From NCBI GenBank assembly GCA_945873955.1, contig CAMCFA010000008.1, positions 1 to 64,000 of the forward strand: a stretch of 64,000 nt of DNA, read 5' to 3'. The stretch comes from an uncultured Clostridia bacterium (GTDB lineage: Bacteria > Bacillota > Clostridia > Oscillospirales > Ruminococcaceae). The position numbers were made by a program, and so were the translations under genes. Shown here piece by piece: positions 1 through 9,132 of this stretch. Under the pieces are notes generated by a model, which did not search any database, was not told the origin of the DNA, and saw only the letters and a list, made by a program, of their open reading frames with translations. How positions within the stretch are numbered: position 1 is the stretch's first letter; each line of letters starts with the position of its first letter.

Positions 1-899
1 ATGTAGATAAATCCCGAACGCCGAACAACATAACCTATGTGAAGCGTGACTTGCGAGAACTTTATCACGAGCTATTTGATGAAGCTCTTGCCGAGTACAA
101 CGCAAGGCAAGAACGTCCAGACCGACAAATCCCCGACTACTACGAACACATCAGAAAAGGAAAAAAGGAGAAGCTGTTTCAAGAGATAATCGTGATGTTT
201 GGTAATTCCGAGAACTGCGGCGTTGGCTCGGAAAATTGGGAAACCGCCGTTAAGCTGCTTGATGAGTATATGCGTGAATTTGAAAAGCGCAATCCAAACC
301 TCAAGGTGTTCAACGCCGTAATGCACCTCGACGAAGCAACTCCACATCTGCACATAAACTTTGTTCCCGTGTGCTATGGACAGAAGCAAGGTCTTTCCAC
401 TCGTGTGTCAATGAAACGAGCAATTCAGCAAATGGGCTTTAAGGCAAGCGGCAAAAAAGAAACAGAAGCTATTTTATGGGGCAGCTACGAGCGAGCAAAG
501 CTGACGGAAATTCTGAATAACCACAATATAGTGCGGCAGGTTGTGGGCGCATTTCACGACCATAAGTCTGTCGAGGAATACAAGCGGTATGCTCAAATTA
601 TCTACAGCAAGAATGCACACATCAACGCTCTTAAAAAAGAAAACCCCGTTGACCTGAGCATCACCGATGTTGGTGAAATTCTCAATCAGAATGATTTTCT
701 GCGTGATACTGTTACAAGGAAAAATGAAGAAATATCGCAGTTAAAGGCTATGACTAAATCTCAATTTGTGCCGATTGAGATTTACAACGATGAGAAGCGG
801 CAGTACATAATCGAGCAGTTACAGCGAGTGAATTGTCCGTTTGTCGAGGAGGTTAACTCAATCTACCCCTGTAAAGTGGAACAAGCAACAGCCTTATGA
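1..899 (+). CDS. MobV/Pre-type relaxase (plasmid recombination enzyme family), 5' truncated by window edge
   Basis: Frame is open to base 2 (VDKSRTPNNITYVKRDLRELYHELFDEAL...); motif NAVMHLDEATPHLHINFVPV is typical of the MobV HxDE...PHLHxxxxP signature. Confidence 0.85.
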   Translation, partial: VDKSRTPNNITYVKRDLRELYHELFDEALAEYNARQERPDRQIPDYYEHIRKGKKEKLFQEIIVMFGNSENCGVGSENWETAVKLLDEYMREFEKRNPNLKVFNAVMHLDEATPHLHINFVPVCYGQKQGLSTRVSMKRAIQQMGFKASGKKETEAILWGSYERAKLTEILNNHNIVRQVVGAFHDHKSVEEYKRYAQIIYSKNAHINALKKENPVDLSITDVGEILNQNDFLRDTVTRKNEEISQLKAMTKSQFVPIEIYNDEKRQYIIEQLQRVNCPFVEEVNSIYPCKVEQATAL

Positions 900-903
900 T
901 TTT

Positions 904-1221
904 ATGAACGACCTGACGATTGGGCGTTTGCTGTACTGCCTGAATACGCTGTCCGAGTTGGAAATTAAATCCCGTGAACAGCTTTACGATATAGCTGCCG
1001 ACTTGCGAGAGAAAGCCGAGAACAGCGGTGATGATATTGACCTGAAAACTCAACTTTCACAAATTGAGAATGTGATACGCACTTACGAGGAAATCGTTGA
1101 GGGCAACTACATTGATAATCTCATCAAAGCCGAACGGGAGCGCAAAGAAGCAGAGCAGAAAAAAGAAAACTCTCCCGAACAGCCTATGCAGACTGTTAAT
1201 CGGAAGAAACATAAAAGATAA
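904..1221 (+). CDS. small hypothetical protein after the relaxase (or frameshifted relaxase tail)
   Basis: ORF 841-1221; coiled-coil-like MNDLTIGRLLYCLNTLSELEIKSREQLYDIAADL...; no obvious SD. Confidence 0.45.
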   Translation: MNDLTIGRLLYCLNTLSELEIKSREQLYDIAADLREKAENSGDDIDLKTQLSQIENVIRTYEEIVEGNYIDNLIKAERERKEAEQKKENSPEQPMQTVNRKKHKR

Positions 1222-1238
1222 GGAAAGGAGGCGGGAAT

Positions 1239-1520
1239 ATGACCCAAGCCAAGAAGCAGGACATCATCGCAAAGGTTACCTCGCTTTTGAGCAAGTTGCT
1301 TGATGACGATGAGCCGCTTGTAGAAAGCACAACGGAACACCCTGTCGAAATGCTGACTATAAAGGAATGCACACAGGAAATCCGAGGGCTGAACGAGTTT
1401 ACCGTTCGACAGCTCATAGCGAGAAACGAAATTCCCTTTGTCCGTGCGGGACAAGGGAAAAACGGGAAGATTCTAATCCCAAAAGCCGCTTTGATTGCGT
1501 ACCTCAACGGTATTGCATAA
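1239..1520 (+). CDS. excisionase-like / helix-turn-helix DNA-binding protein
   Basis: AAGGAGG upstream; MLTIKECTQEIRGLNEFTVRQLIARNEIPFVRAGQGKNGKILIPKAALIAYL is MerR/Xis-like; directly precedes integrase. Confidence 0.75.
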   Translation: MTQAKKQDIIAKVTSLLSKLLDDDEPLVESTTEHPVEMLTIKECTQEIRGLNEFTVRQLIARNEIPFVRAGQGKNGKILIPKAALIAYLNGIA

Positions 1521-1742
1521 CGGTACTGAATGACGGTTAGAAGCGCCGACAGGCTTGTTAGTCTGGGCAGTCTGTCGCACTTCTTCAGATTGAGAAATTT
1601 GTTTACAGACATAAATCCAACACAAACCAAAGGCATATTTCTCAATAATATCGTCAAAAAGCGCTTGACAAATCACGCTTTAAAGTAGTAAAATAGAGTT
1701 GCAGAAATATGCCAATGGTTTGACCGACAAGGAGGTAAACTA

Positions 1743-2918
1743 ATGGCATCAATCGAAAAACGAGGCAACTCGTACAGAATTAAGGTATCCTGCGGCTACA
1801 AGGCGGACGGAACACAGGTTTTTCAGCGTATGACGTGGACGCCCGACGAGAAAATGACCGCAAAGCAGATTGAAAAGGAGGTACAGCGACAGGCAATTCT
1901 CTTTGAGGAAGAGTGCAAGCGTGGGCAAATCGTATCGGCGGTAAAGTTTGAAGCCTTTGCCGAGGAATGGTTTGAAGAATACGCAAAGCTCAACCTAAAA
2001 AGTACGACCTACACACGGCAAAGACAGCTCACAAAGCGGGTTTATGCGGCAATCGGACATATCCGGCTGGACAAGATAACCACCCGACTTATTCAGAAAT
2101 TCATCAATTCACTTGCACAGGACGGCGTAAACGAGATTACGAAAAAGCCGCTTTCCCATAAGACGATGGTGCATTATCTTTCGTTCATCTCGACTGTGAT
2201 TGACTATGCGATTAAGATGGATATGCTGACCGATAATCCTTGCCGCCGTGTAACAATCCCGAAAGGCAATAAGAAAGAGCACAAAATCCTCTCGATACAG
2301 GAAACAGAGGAGTTTCTGAAGCTGCTTGAAACAGCACCGCTGAAATGGCGTACATTCTTCACACTTGATATTTACAGCGGTATGCGCCGTGGCGAAATGC
2401 TTGGCTTGGAGTGGAAGGACATTGATTTTGAAACGGGTGTAGTGCATATTCAGCGCACCTCTAATTACACGAAGGCAAAGGGAATTTACACGGACACCAC
2501 AAAAACCGAGAACTCGGTGCGCTTCATCAAGCTGCCGCCCGAGGTGCTTGCAATTCTTGAACAATTCAGAGCAGAACAGGAAAAGGAGAAACAGCGGCTC
2601 GGCGATAAATGGGTCGAGAACGACCGCCTGTTCACAAAGTGGAACGGGCTTCCTATGAACCCGCAAACGCCCTACGGCTGGCTGAAAGAGTTTTGTGAAG
2701 AACACAATTTCCCATTTTATGGCATTCATACTTTTCGACATCTGCACGCGAGCTTGCTTATCGGCGCAGGAATTGACCCGACAACAGTATCGGGAATCCT
2801 CGGACATTCGCAGGTAAGCACGAGCCTGAACATCTACGGGTATATGTTCCGTGAGAACCAAGTCAAGGCTTGTAACGCTGTGGCGGAGGCTCTGGATTTC
2901 AAGAAAAGAGGGGCTTGA
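1743..2918 (+). CDS. tyrosine integrase, Tn916 type
   Basis: SD AAGGAGG; N-terminal MASIEKRGNSYRIKVSCGYKADG, catalytic GMRRGEMLGLEW ... HTFRHLHAS ... LGHSQVSTSLNIYGY. Confidence 0.92.
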   Translation: MASIEKRGNSYRIKVSCGYKADGTQVFQRMTWTPDEKMTAKQIEKEVQRQAILFEEECKRGQIVSAVKFEAFAEEWFEEYAKLNLKSTTYTRQRQLTKRVYAAIGHIRLDKITTRLIQKFINSLAQDGVNEITKKPLSHKTMVHYLSFISTVIDYAIKMDMLTDNPCRRVTIPKGNKKEHKILSIQETEEFLKLLETAPLKWRTFFTLDIYSGMRRGEMLGLEWKDIDFETGVVHIQRTSNYTKAKGIYTDTTKTENSVRFIKLPPEVLAILEQFRAEQEKEKQRLGDKWVENDRLFTKWNGLPMNPQTPYGWLKEFCEEHNFPFYGIHTFRHLHASLLIGAGIDPTTVSGILGHSQVSTSLNIYGYMFRENQVKACNAVAEALDFKKRGA

Positions 2919-3009
2919 GCGAAATAAGACCCAAATAAGACCCATCGGCGGTTTCAGGGCAAAAAGAAAAGCCCACAAAAGGCTTCATTAAGCCAAATGT
3001 GAGCTATGC

Positions 3010-4539
3010 TTATGGTGAACCATAGCAGTACTTATACGAACATTCAGCCGCTTTTTCTATTGCTTCTGTGCTGTCAAGCATGAGCTTGGTGTCTATGTCG
3101 CCCTTATCCAACCCGCAGAGGTTGAAGACGATACGAACCCGGTTATCGTCATACACGTAAACCGCGCTGAGGAAAGAATCAAAAAGCCGCTTCTGAAATC
3201 TTTTATCCTTTATGTCACCGTCCCGAAAACTATCCAGCCAGCCTCCAATCTGATCCTTGCTTACAGTTATGGTTTCGGCTTTCAACAATGTAATGCTATT
3301 CTCTATTCTGGATTTTTCACCCTCGAGCTCCATAAGTCGCTCCTTGGTGCTGGGCGTAATGATTCCCTGCTCAATAGCTGCCATCATATTTTTTATCGAC
3401 TTTTGTGTTTCCGACAGTTGAGCATTCAGCAAAGCCATATCGCCGTCGTTATTATGTTCTTCCTGGAATTTTATAAGCGTGTCGGCAAGCCATGTGATAA
3501 CATCGTCTTGCAGTATATACGCCTGCACTAGACGTGCAACCTCATATTCCAGATCGTCCCTACGCACATTTTTCTTAGTGCAGCGGGGCTTTTCCTTTTT
3601 TCCGGAGCAGCCGTAATAGTAATGCAGCAAGCCGTTCTTCCCTGTTCCGGAAAGACCCATCATGTGGCGGCCGCATTCTCCACAGAATAGCTTGCCTGTT
3701 AAAAGATAATCTCCGTTGACGCGGTGTCGACCTTGTGGATTGCCTTTTGTTCCTAATATTCTCTGCACTTTCAAGAACATCTCCTTACTAATGATTTCCG
3801 GCATACCGCCTTCAATTCTGACATTATCGTATATGTATACACCGGTGTATTTCTCGCATTTCAAGATTGATTGAAAGCTGCTCCTTCCCCACTCGTTTCC
3901 TTTCCTGGTTTTGAGTCCGCGCCGGTTTAGGTCGGTATATATATCTACAAACGGATCGCCGCAGGCTACGCGGGTAAATATTTCTCTGACAACAGCTGCG
4001 GCCGGTTCGTCAATTTCGTACGTTCCATTCTCGCCGGAACGATATCCGTATGGAGCAGGACCGTTAACTTTACATTTGAGCGCATTGTCCTCCATTCCGC
4101 GCTTGATGTCTTCGGCCATGTTTTCGGAATAGAACTGATTGACGTTCATCATCATGCGAAGTGCGAACCTGCCGGCAGCGTTGTTGCCAAATTCCTCCTT
4201 GGCGTAAAACAGCTTAACTCCCAGCTTCTCCATATCATTTTCAAAGGTTAGGGCGTTTACCATATTACGCGCTATTCGGTTTGACTTGTAGGCAATAATG
4301 TTTGAAAACTTGCCTTTCTTAGCATCGCGCTGAAGCCGGAGGAACTGTGAGCGGTTCTCTGTACGTCCAGATTGAGCTGCGTCGGCGTAAACCTCGATGA
4401 TTTCAAGGCCTTGCTGAGCTGCGAACACCTTACACTCCGCGACCTGCTGTTCAATACTCTCTTCGCGTTGATTGTGTGAGGAGAACCGGGCATATATGAC
4501 GGCAATATTGGATAGCGGTTTATCTGATTTACGCGCCAT
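3010..4539 (-). CDS. large serine recombinase / phage integrase
   Basis: 509 aa; IAVIYARFSSHNQREESIEQQVAECKVFA N-terminal resolvase domain, recombinase domain, Zn ribbon FCGECGRHMMG...YYGCSGKKEKPRCTKKN. Confidence 0.95.
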   Translation of the reverse strand: MARKSDKPLSNIAVIYARFSSHNQREESIEQQVAECKVFAAQQGLEIIEVYADAAQSGRTENRSQFLRLQRDAKKGKFSNIIAYKSNRIARNMVNALTFENDMEKLGVKLFYAKEEFGNNAAGRFALRMMMNVNQFYSENMAEDIKRGMEDNALKCKVNGPAPYGYRSGENGTYEIDEPAAAVVREIFTRVACGDPFVDIYTDLNRRGLKTRKGNEWGRSSFQSILKCEKYTGVYIYDNVRIEGGMPEIISKEMFLKVQRILGTKGNPQGRHRVNGDYLLTGKLFCGECGRHMMGLSGTGKNGLLHYYYGCSGKKEKPRCTKKNVRRDDLEYEVARLVQAYILQDDVITWLADTLIKFQEEHNNDGDMALLNAQLSETQKSIKNMMAAIEQGIITPSTKERLMELEGEKSRIENSITLLKAETITVSKDQIGGWLDSFRDGDIKDKRFQKRLFDSFLSAVYVYDDNRVRIVFNLCGLDKGDIDTKLMLDSTEAIEKAAECSYKYCYGSP

Positions 4540-4658
4540 TCTGATTCTCCTTTACAAATTCTGATAAATTATCACGTATTTCCCCACAAACCTTTACAAT
4601 GTGCTATAATAATAACAGCACTGCCGGCATTGACTTCTTGGGAAAGGAAGGATACGTT

Positions 4659-4793
4659 GTGGACGACGAACTCAACACTGCCGAGCCGCTTGATAAAAGC
4701 GACGTTATTAGTGCTGCCGTCATGTTTGAGATGCTCGGCGTTGAAGCGCAGGAAAAAATCCTGGCACTCATGAAACGCCTTCTCGACAAATAG
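4659..4793 (+). CDS. small hypothetical protein
   Basis: GTG start with GGAAGG upstream; VDDELNTAEPLDKSDVISAAVMFEMLGVEAQEKILALMKRLLDK. Confidence 0.5.
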   Translation: MDDELNTAEPLDKSDVISAAVMFEMLGVEAQEKILALMKRLLDK

Positions 4794-4827
4794 CTTGCCT
4801 ATTGCCCTGCTGGAAACAGCGGGGCAT

Positions 4828-5259
4828 TTATTTTTCTTTTGCATTATATGCGTGTGTTGATTCAAGCGTTGTATCAGTCTGATTTCCGACGTTTTTGCAG
4901 ATGGGACACACAAAAGAAGTATTATTGATTTTCACCCTCAAATCGGTACCACAGTATGGACATTTCCCATACTTGACTTTTTGAGCCTTTGTCAAGGCAA
5001 CAAATACGCCAAATACTCCAAGAATAATTAAGATGATTCCAAATCCTAGTGCAATTGTAAATACACCTATTGCAATTAATGCAACACTTGCAAGGGCTGA
5101 AACAATGCCACTAACATATCCAATTTTCTTTGTTTCGGACAGAGGATTGACAACCGGAGTAAACTCGGCCTGAGATTTAATGTTGAATCCACAATTTGGA
5201 CAGGTTTCCGCAGTATCGGAGACCTGGTGATTGCATTCCGGACAATTTATAAGTGACAT
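4828..5259 (-). CDS. zinc-ribbon membrane protein
   Basis: CPECNHQVSDTAETCPNCGF ... two TM stretches ... CPYCGTDL...CPICKN. Confidence 0.75.
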   Translation of the reverse strand: MSLINCPECNHQVSDTAETCPNCGFNIKSQAEFTPVVNPLSETKKIGYVSGIVSALASVALIAIGVFTIALGFGIILIILGVFGVFVALTKAQKVKYGKCPYCGTDLRVKINNTSFVCPICKNVGNQTDTTLESTHAYNAKEK

Positions 5260-5296
5260 GTTATTACCTCCTTATACTTTTCTGCTGTTACCGCAT

Positions 5297-5659
5297 TTAC
5301 TTATCAGAAAGAATGCCTTTGATTTGGGATAGAATCAGCTTTTGTTCTTCGTCATTAAGTCGATTAAACAATTTGATATATTCTGCTGTCCTTGAATTCT
5401 GCTTTTTATCGGATGTTCTCGACAAAGATATTTCCGTATCCCCCATCTTTATTAGCAGTTCGTCAACGGTTATGCCCATGCCTTGAGCAAGAGTATTGAG
5501 CGTCGGCAGCGATGGAATAATCGGCTCGTTTGTTTTTGGGTTTATGCCTTTTTCCAGAAGACTTATGCTTCCATTTGACAGTCCGCACTTTATAGCAAAC
5601 TCTCTCTGAGATAGCTTTTGCTCAGCCCGGTAATTCTTGATTATATCGCCAATAGTCAT
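5297..5659 (-). CDS. XRE-family CI-like repressor
   Basis: HTH_3: IGDIIKNYRAEQKLSQREFAIKCGLSNGSISLLEKG; divergent from cro-like gene. Confidence 0.85.
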   Translation of the reverse strand: MTIGDIIKNYRAEQKLSQREFAIKCGLSNGSISLLEKGINPKTNEPIIPSLPTLNTLAQGMGITVDELLIKMGDTEISLSRTSDKKQNSRTAEYIKLFNRLNDEEQKLILSQIKGILSDK

Positions 5660-5707
5660 TTGTCTTCCCCTTTACAAAATGTTTAATGCTTTTATCATGT
5701 TAAATCT

Positions 5708-5736
5708 ATTATACACCAAATCTCACTGCTTGTCAA
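5708..5736 (-). promoter_or_regulatory. predicted sigma70 promoter of repressor (TTGACA-N17-TATAAT)
   Basis: Reverse-strand TTGACA AGCAGTGAGATTTGGTG TATAAT. Confidence 0.8.
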
Positions 5737-5745
5737 TACATTGAG

Positions 5746-5761
5746 GTTTAAAAAATTAAAC
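5746..5761. promoter_or_regulatory. operator GTTTAA-AAAA-TTAAAC
   Basis: Perfect 6-bp arm dyad between the divergent promoters. Confidence 0.65.
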
Positions 5762-5779
5762 AAAATTTGTTCAAACCAC

Positions 5780-5808
5780 TTGACAAATCAATCGAAATGG
5801 TGTATTAT
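5780..5808 (+). promoter_or_regulatory. predicted sigma70 promoter of cro-like gene (TTGACA-N17-TATTAT)
   Basis: Consensus -35/-10 with 17-bp spacer. Confidence 0.8.
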
Positions 5809-5814
5809 GAATAT

Positions 5815-5830
5815 GTTAAACCGATTAAAC
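5815..5830. promoter_or_regulatory. operator GTTAAA-CCGA-TTAAAC
   Basis: Same dyad with one mismatch, at the predicted TSS. Confidence 0.65.
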
Positions 5831-5861
5831 ACAGTCGGTACCACACAAGGAGGTGATTGAA

Positions 5862-6062
5862 ATGGGAAATAAAATCAGAAAATATCGCAAGAAACTGAAA
5901 ATGACACAGGCTGAGCTTGCCAAGAAGAGCGGCGTAGCGCGTGTTACAATCTCACAGCTCGAGAACGGGAGAGAGAGAAACACAACCTCTCGTACCCTTC
6001 TGGCTATTGCCAAAGCGCTCGGCTCAACTGTTGACCAGATTTTTTTTAACGATAGTGTTTAA
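5862..6062 (+). CDS. Cro-like XRE regulator
   Basis: MGNKIRKYRKKLKMTQAELAKKSGVARVTISQLENG; SD AAGGAGG. Confidence 0.85.
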   Translation: MGNKIRKYRKKLKMTQAELAKKSGVARVTISQLENGRERNTTSRTLLAIAKALGSTVDQIFFNDSV

Positions 6063-6072
6063 CCGATTAAAC
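6057..6072. promoter_or_regulatory. third operator GTTTAA-CCGA-TTAAAC overlapping the cro stop
   Basis: Perfect dyad, same N4 spacing as 5746-5761. Confidence 0.55.
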
Positions 6073-6105
6073 GCTTCTATAATCTAGTAAGGAGGTGGTG
6101 GATAT

Positions 6106-6291
6106 ATGGCAGAAATCAAAGTAGACACAGCGAACATACCGCAGCACATCGCGGACGCTCTCTGCGAAGATCTGCTCAAATCCATAAAAGAATACATAAG
6201 GAATAATCCCGGAGCGGCAGAAGCCCTGGAAGCACGCGGCAAAGCTCTTTTTCAGCGTATAGCCGCCAAGAAAGCACAGCAAGGAGGATAA
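6106..6291 (+). CDS. hypothetical phage protein
   Basis: ORF with GGAGG SD. Confidence 0.6.
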   Translation: MAEIKVDTANIPQHIADALCEDLLKSIKEYIRNNPGAAEALEARGKALFQRIAAKKAQQGG

Positions 6292-6295
6292 TATC

Positions 6296-6550
6296 ATGTC
6301 AATGCTTAAATGCACCAAGTGCGGCGATGAAAAATTATATGTATCTACCGATTTTGACGGCATGGACGGTAACAGCGAGCGCGGTGAGGGTTCGGGATTT
6401 AAGACTATGATCGCGCTGAACTGCCCGTCCTGCGGCTGCATGTATGTTGTTGGTCGCATCAAGCAGTCCGTTGATTTTTCGCTTGACACCAAGTTCAACC
6501 ATTTCGCCTATGAGGGTGAAGAGTCTAGGAAGTTTACTAGAAAGGAGTGA
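6296..6550 (+). CDS. hypothetical Cys-rich protein
   Basis: CTKCG...CPSCGC, SD AAGGAGG. Confidence 0.6.
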   Translation: MSMLKCTKCGDEKLYVSTDFDGMDGNSERGEGSGFKTMIALNCPSCGCMYVVGRIKQSVDFSLDTKFNHFAYEGEESRKFTRKE

Positions 6551-6555
6551 GTACC

Positions 6556-6783
6556 ATGGCAAACCTCAAGGTTTCTGACGCACAGAAAACCCTGCTAAGA
6601 GTCCTTTTATTCAACGAACACGAAAAGTGGGACGAAACATTGAAGCAGCGCCGTAACAGCCTAAACCGAGCTATAAATAATGGCGAGAGCGAGCATTTCA
6701 TCAACGACCTCAAGAGTTTTGTCAGGTATGCTGAGGATTACATAAAGGACCTCGACGACCTTATGTCACAGCTTAACAACTAA
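6556..6783 (+). CDS. hypothetical phage protein
   Basis: MANLKVSDAQKTLLRVLLF; SD AAAGGAG. Confidence 0.6.
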   Translation: MANLKVSDAQKTLLRVLLFNEHEKWDETLKQRRNSLNRAINNGESEHFINDLKSFVRYAEDYIKDLDDLMSQLNN

Positions 6784-6820
6784 TTTTCCATACAGAGAAT
6801 CTTTGAAAGAAGGTGATAAG

Positions 6821-7078
6821 ATGAAGAAAGGCAAAACAAAAGTAGGGCATATATTTTTCAAAACTACCTCCGCAGAATGCGCCAAGTGGGGAGGTTTTGG
6901 GATATGTGACGAATGCAACCAACATTCGGCCGAGGGCTATCTGGTGCCGGTACTGAACTTGTGGCTTTGTCCTAAGTGCTTTGAGAGCTGGCAGAAAAGA
7001 GCAATCTATTACCCCGAAGACCGCAGCTACGAAGAAAGCAAGGCGCAGTACTACGAAAGCATTCTTAAATGCGAATAA
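6821..7078 (+). CDS. hypothetical Cys-rich phage protein
   Basis: CDEC...CPKC motifs; SD GAAGG. Confidence 0.6.
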   Translation: MKKGKTKVGHIFFKTTSAECAKWGGFGICDECNQHSAEGYLVPVLNLWLCPKCFESWQKRAIYYPEDRSYEESKAQYYESILKCE

Positions 7079-7102
7079 TGTTTATGGAAGGAGCAAACCC
7101 CA

Positions 7103-8197
7103 ATGAAAGAAGGAAGAACGCTTAAGCAGCTGGCAGTTGAAATCCAGCGGCAGAGCAAGGCAAAACACGACTACCTCGCCGACGTCTCAAATGTAGAAAT
7201 AGTTCCGTTCGACGCAGGCCCACAGTTCGTAATTCACGGCGATGCGGATATGTATTTCGGCATGGGCGAGAACGCACACCGCCAGATCGGTACCTACACA
7301 GGCATTCCGGCAAGCTATTACGATAAGCTGATGACGTCTCCTGGACTGCTTGCAACTAACGTGAACCACTGGCTTAGAGAAAAGGCGAAATCGCCGGACG
7401 TGGAACGTCGCATGATACGTACACTTGACGGAAATGTCCGCGCTTTCCTTTCTGACAGATACCGCCGTATCGATAATGAGATGGTTGCGGAAGCAGTGCT
7501 TCCGGCTATCGGCAGCATGGACGGGGCTGAAATAAAGTCCTGCGAGATAACCGATGACCGCCTGTATCTGAAAGTAGTGAGCGAACGTCTTAAATCCGAG
7601 GTTTCGGTAGGAGATGTCGTTCAGGCTGGCTTCATGATAACTAACTCCGAGGTCGGGCTTGGTTCGGTGAATGTATCGCCGCTGCTCTATCGCCTGGTCT
7701 GCACCAATGGCATGATAGCCGCTGACCGCAATATGGGCAAGTATAAGAAGACCCATGTCGGCAGGATAAATGAGAGCAACGTTGACATGAGCATATTCCG
7801 CGATGAAACGCTTGAAGCAGATGACCGCGCTTTCATGATGAAGCTGCAGGACGCTGTCCGCGCAGCGATTGATGAAGTCAGGTTTTCGCAGCTCATCGAC
7901 CAGCTACGCGAAGCAAAGGACGCAAGAATTGAAGCGAAGATCATTCCGAAAGTCGTTGAGCTTACGGCACGCGAGGTCGGAATCCAGCAGAATGAGCAGG
8001 ACAGCGTCCTTGGACACCTCATTGAAGGGAAAGACCTGTCGCTTTATGGTCTGGGAAACGCGGTCACAAGATATGCGCAGGAGGTAAACTCCTATGATCG
8101 CTCCACCGAGCTTGAAAGCATAGGCTACAAGGTCATCACCATAGCACCGTCAAGATGGAAGAACATTCTTTCCACAGCAAGAAAGGAGACAGTATGA
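7103..8197 (+). CDS. DUF932-like phage protein
   Basis: 364 aa; GTYTGIPASYYDKLM...RAFLSDRYRRIDN is DUF932-like; precedes DUF1351/RecT. Confidence 0.75.
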   Translation: MKEGRTLKQLAVEIQRQSKAKHDYLADVSNVEIVPFDAGPQFVIHGDADMYFGMGENAHRQIGTYTGIPASYYDKLMTSPGLLATNVNHWLREKAKSPDVERRMIRTLDGNVRAFLSDRYRRIDNEMVAEAVLPAIGSMDGAEIKSCEITDDRLYLKVVSERLKSEVSVGDVVQAGFMITNSEVGLGSVNVSPLLYRLVCTNGMIAADRNMGKYKKTHVGRINESNVDMSIFRDETLEADDRAFMMKLQDAVRAAIDEVRFSQLIDQLREAKDARIEAKIIPKVVELTAREVGIQQNEQDSVLGHLIEGKDLSLYGLGNAVTRYAQEVNSYDRSTELESIGYKVITIAPSRWKNILSTARKETV

Positions 8198-9132
8198 GCT
8201 TTAGATTTACAGAAGACATGACAGACCAGGAGCGCGAAGAAACGTTGAACGAAATCAATGATACGCTCGACGGCAAGAATGACCTCATCGTTGTAGCGCA
8301 GCTTCCTATCATCAAGGAGCAGCTTGCAGCTATCAAGGAGCAGTTCCAGACGGCTGCTGAACGCGCCAAGTCACTTGACTGCACCGAGGATAACCTTACT
8401 GAAATACGCAAGACCCGTGCAAATATAACCAAGGTATTCGAGTCCCTTGAAGAGCGGCGCAAAGAAGCTAAGCGAGCCATAATGGCACCGTATGATGAAT
8501 TTGAAAAGGTCTACAAAGACTGTGTGACAAATATCTACAAGCCTTGTGACGCTGAACTGTCGTCCAAAATAAAGGCTGTGGAGGAATCTCTGAAAGCTGA
8601 GAAGCGTAAGTACGCTGCCGACTTCTTTACCGAAAGCACAAAAGCGTCCGGAATAGACTTTTTGACGCTGGAGCAGGTCGGCTTGAACATAGGTCTGAAT
8701 ACAAGCCGTAAGTCAATCAAGGAAAAAATCTCCGCGTTCGTGACAAAGGTTACAGAGGAAATCGCACTCATTGAAATGCAGCCAAATCCGGACGAGGTGC
8801 TTGTGGAATACAAGCAGACTCTCAACGCCGCAAAAGCTATCAAAACCGTAGCAGACCGCCACACCGCCGCCGAAGCAGAACGTGTTCGCAGAGAACTTAT
8901 ACAGAAGCAGCGCGAAGCTGCTGCCGAAAACGCGGCCAAGGTGGAGGAAATCGCAGCTCAGAATATTCCGATAGTCGAAGACACGGAGGAAGCTGCGGAA
9001 TTTGAAGCTCCCTCCGCCGTTGAACCGGATAACGAGGATATCCTCGAGCTTACCTTTACAGTCCGCGGTAGCAGAGCACGGCTCAAGGAACTTAAGGCAT
9101 ACTTGATTGACAACGGATATGATGTGAGGTGA
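8194..9132 (+). CDS. DUF1351-like phage protein
   Basis: MSFRFTEDMTDQEREETLNEIN... coiled coil, adjacent to RecT. Confidence 0.65.
   Translation: MSFRFTEDMTDQEREETLNEINDTLDGKNDLIVVAQLPIIKEQLAAIKEQFQTAAERAKSLDCTEDNLTEIRKTRANITKVFESLEERRKEAKRAIMAPYDEFEKVYKDCVTNIYKPCDAELSSKIKAVEESLKAEKRKYAADFFTESTKASGIDFLTLEQVGLNIGLNTSRKSIKEKISAFVTKVTEEIALIEMQPNPDEVLVEYKQTLNAAKAIKTVADRHTAAEAERVRRELIQKQREAAAENAAKVEEIAAQNIPIVEDTEEAAEFEAPSAVEPDNEDILELTFTVRGSRARLKELKAYLIDNGYDVR

Noticed and set aside
841-1303. Alternative-frame ORFs around the relaxase 3' end as separate genes (1097-1303)
   Set aside because: Overlap the better frame 904-1221 and the xis gene without SDs.
2109-2978. 289-aa minus-strand ORF
   Set aside because: Fully antisense to the tyrosine integrase; composition not protein-like.
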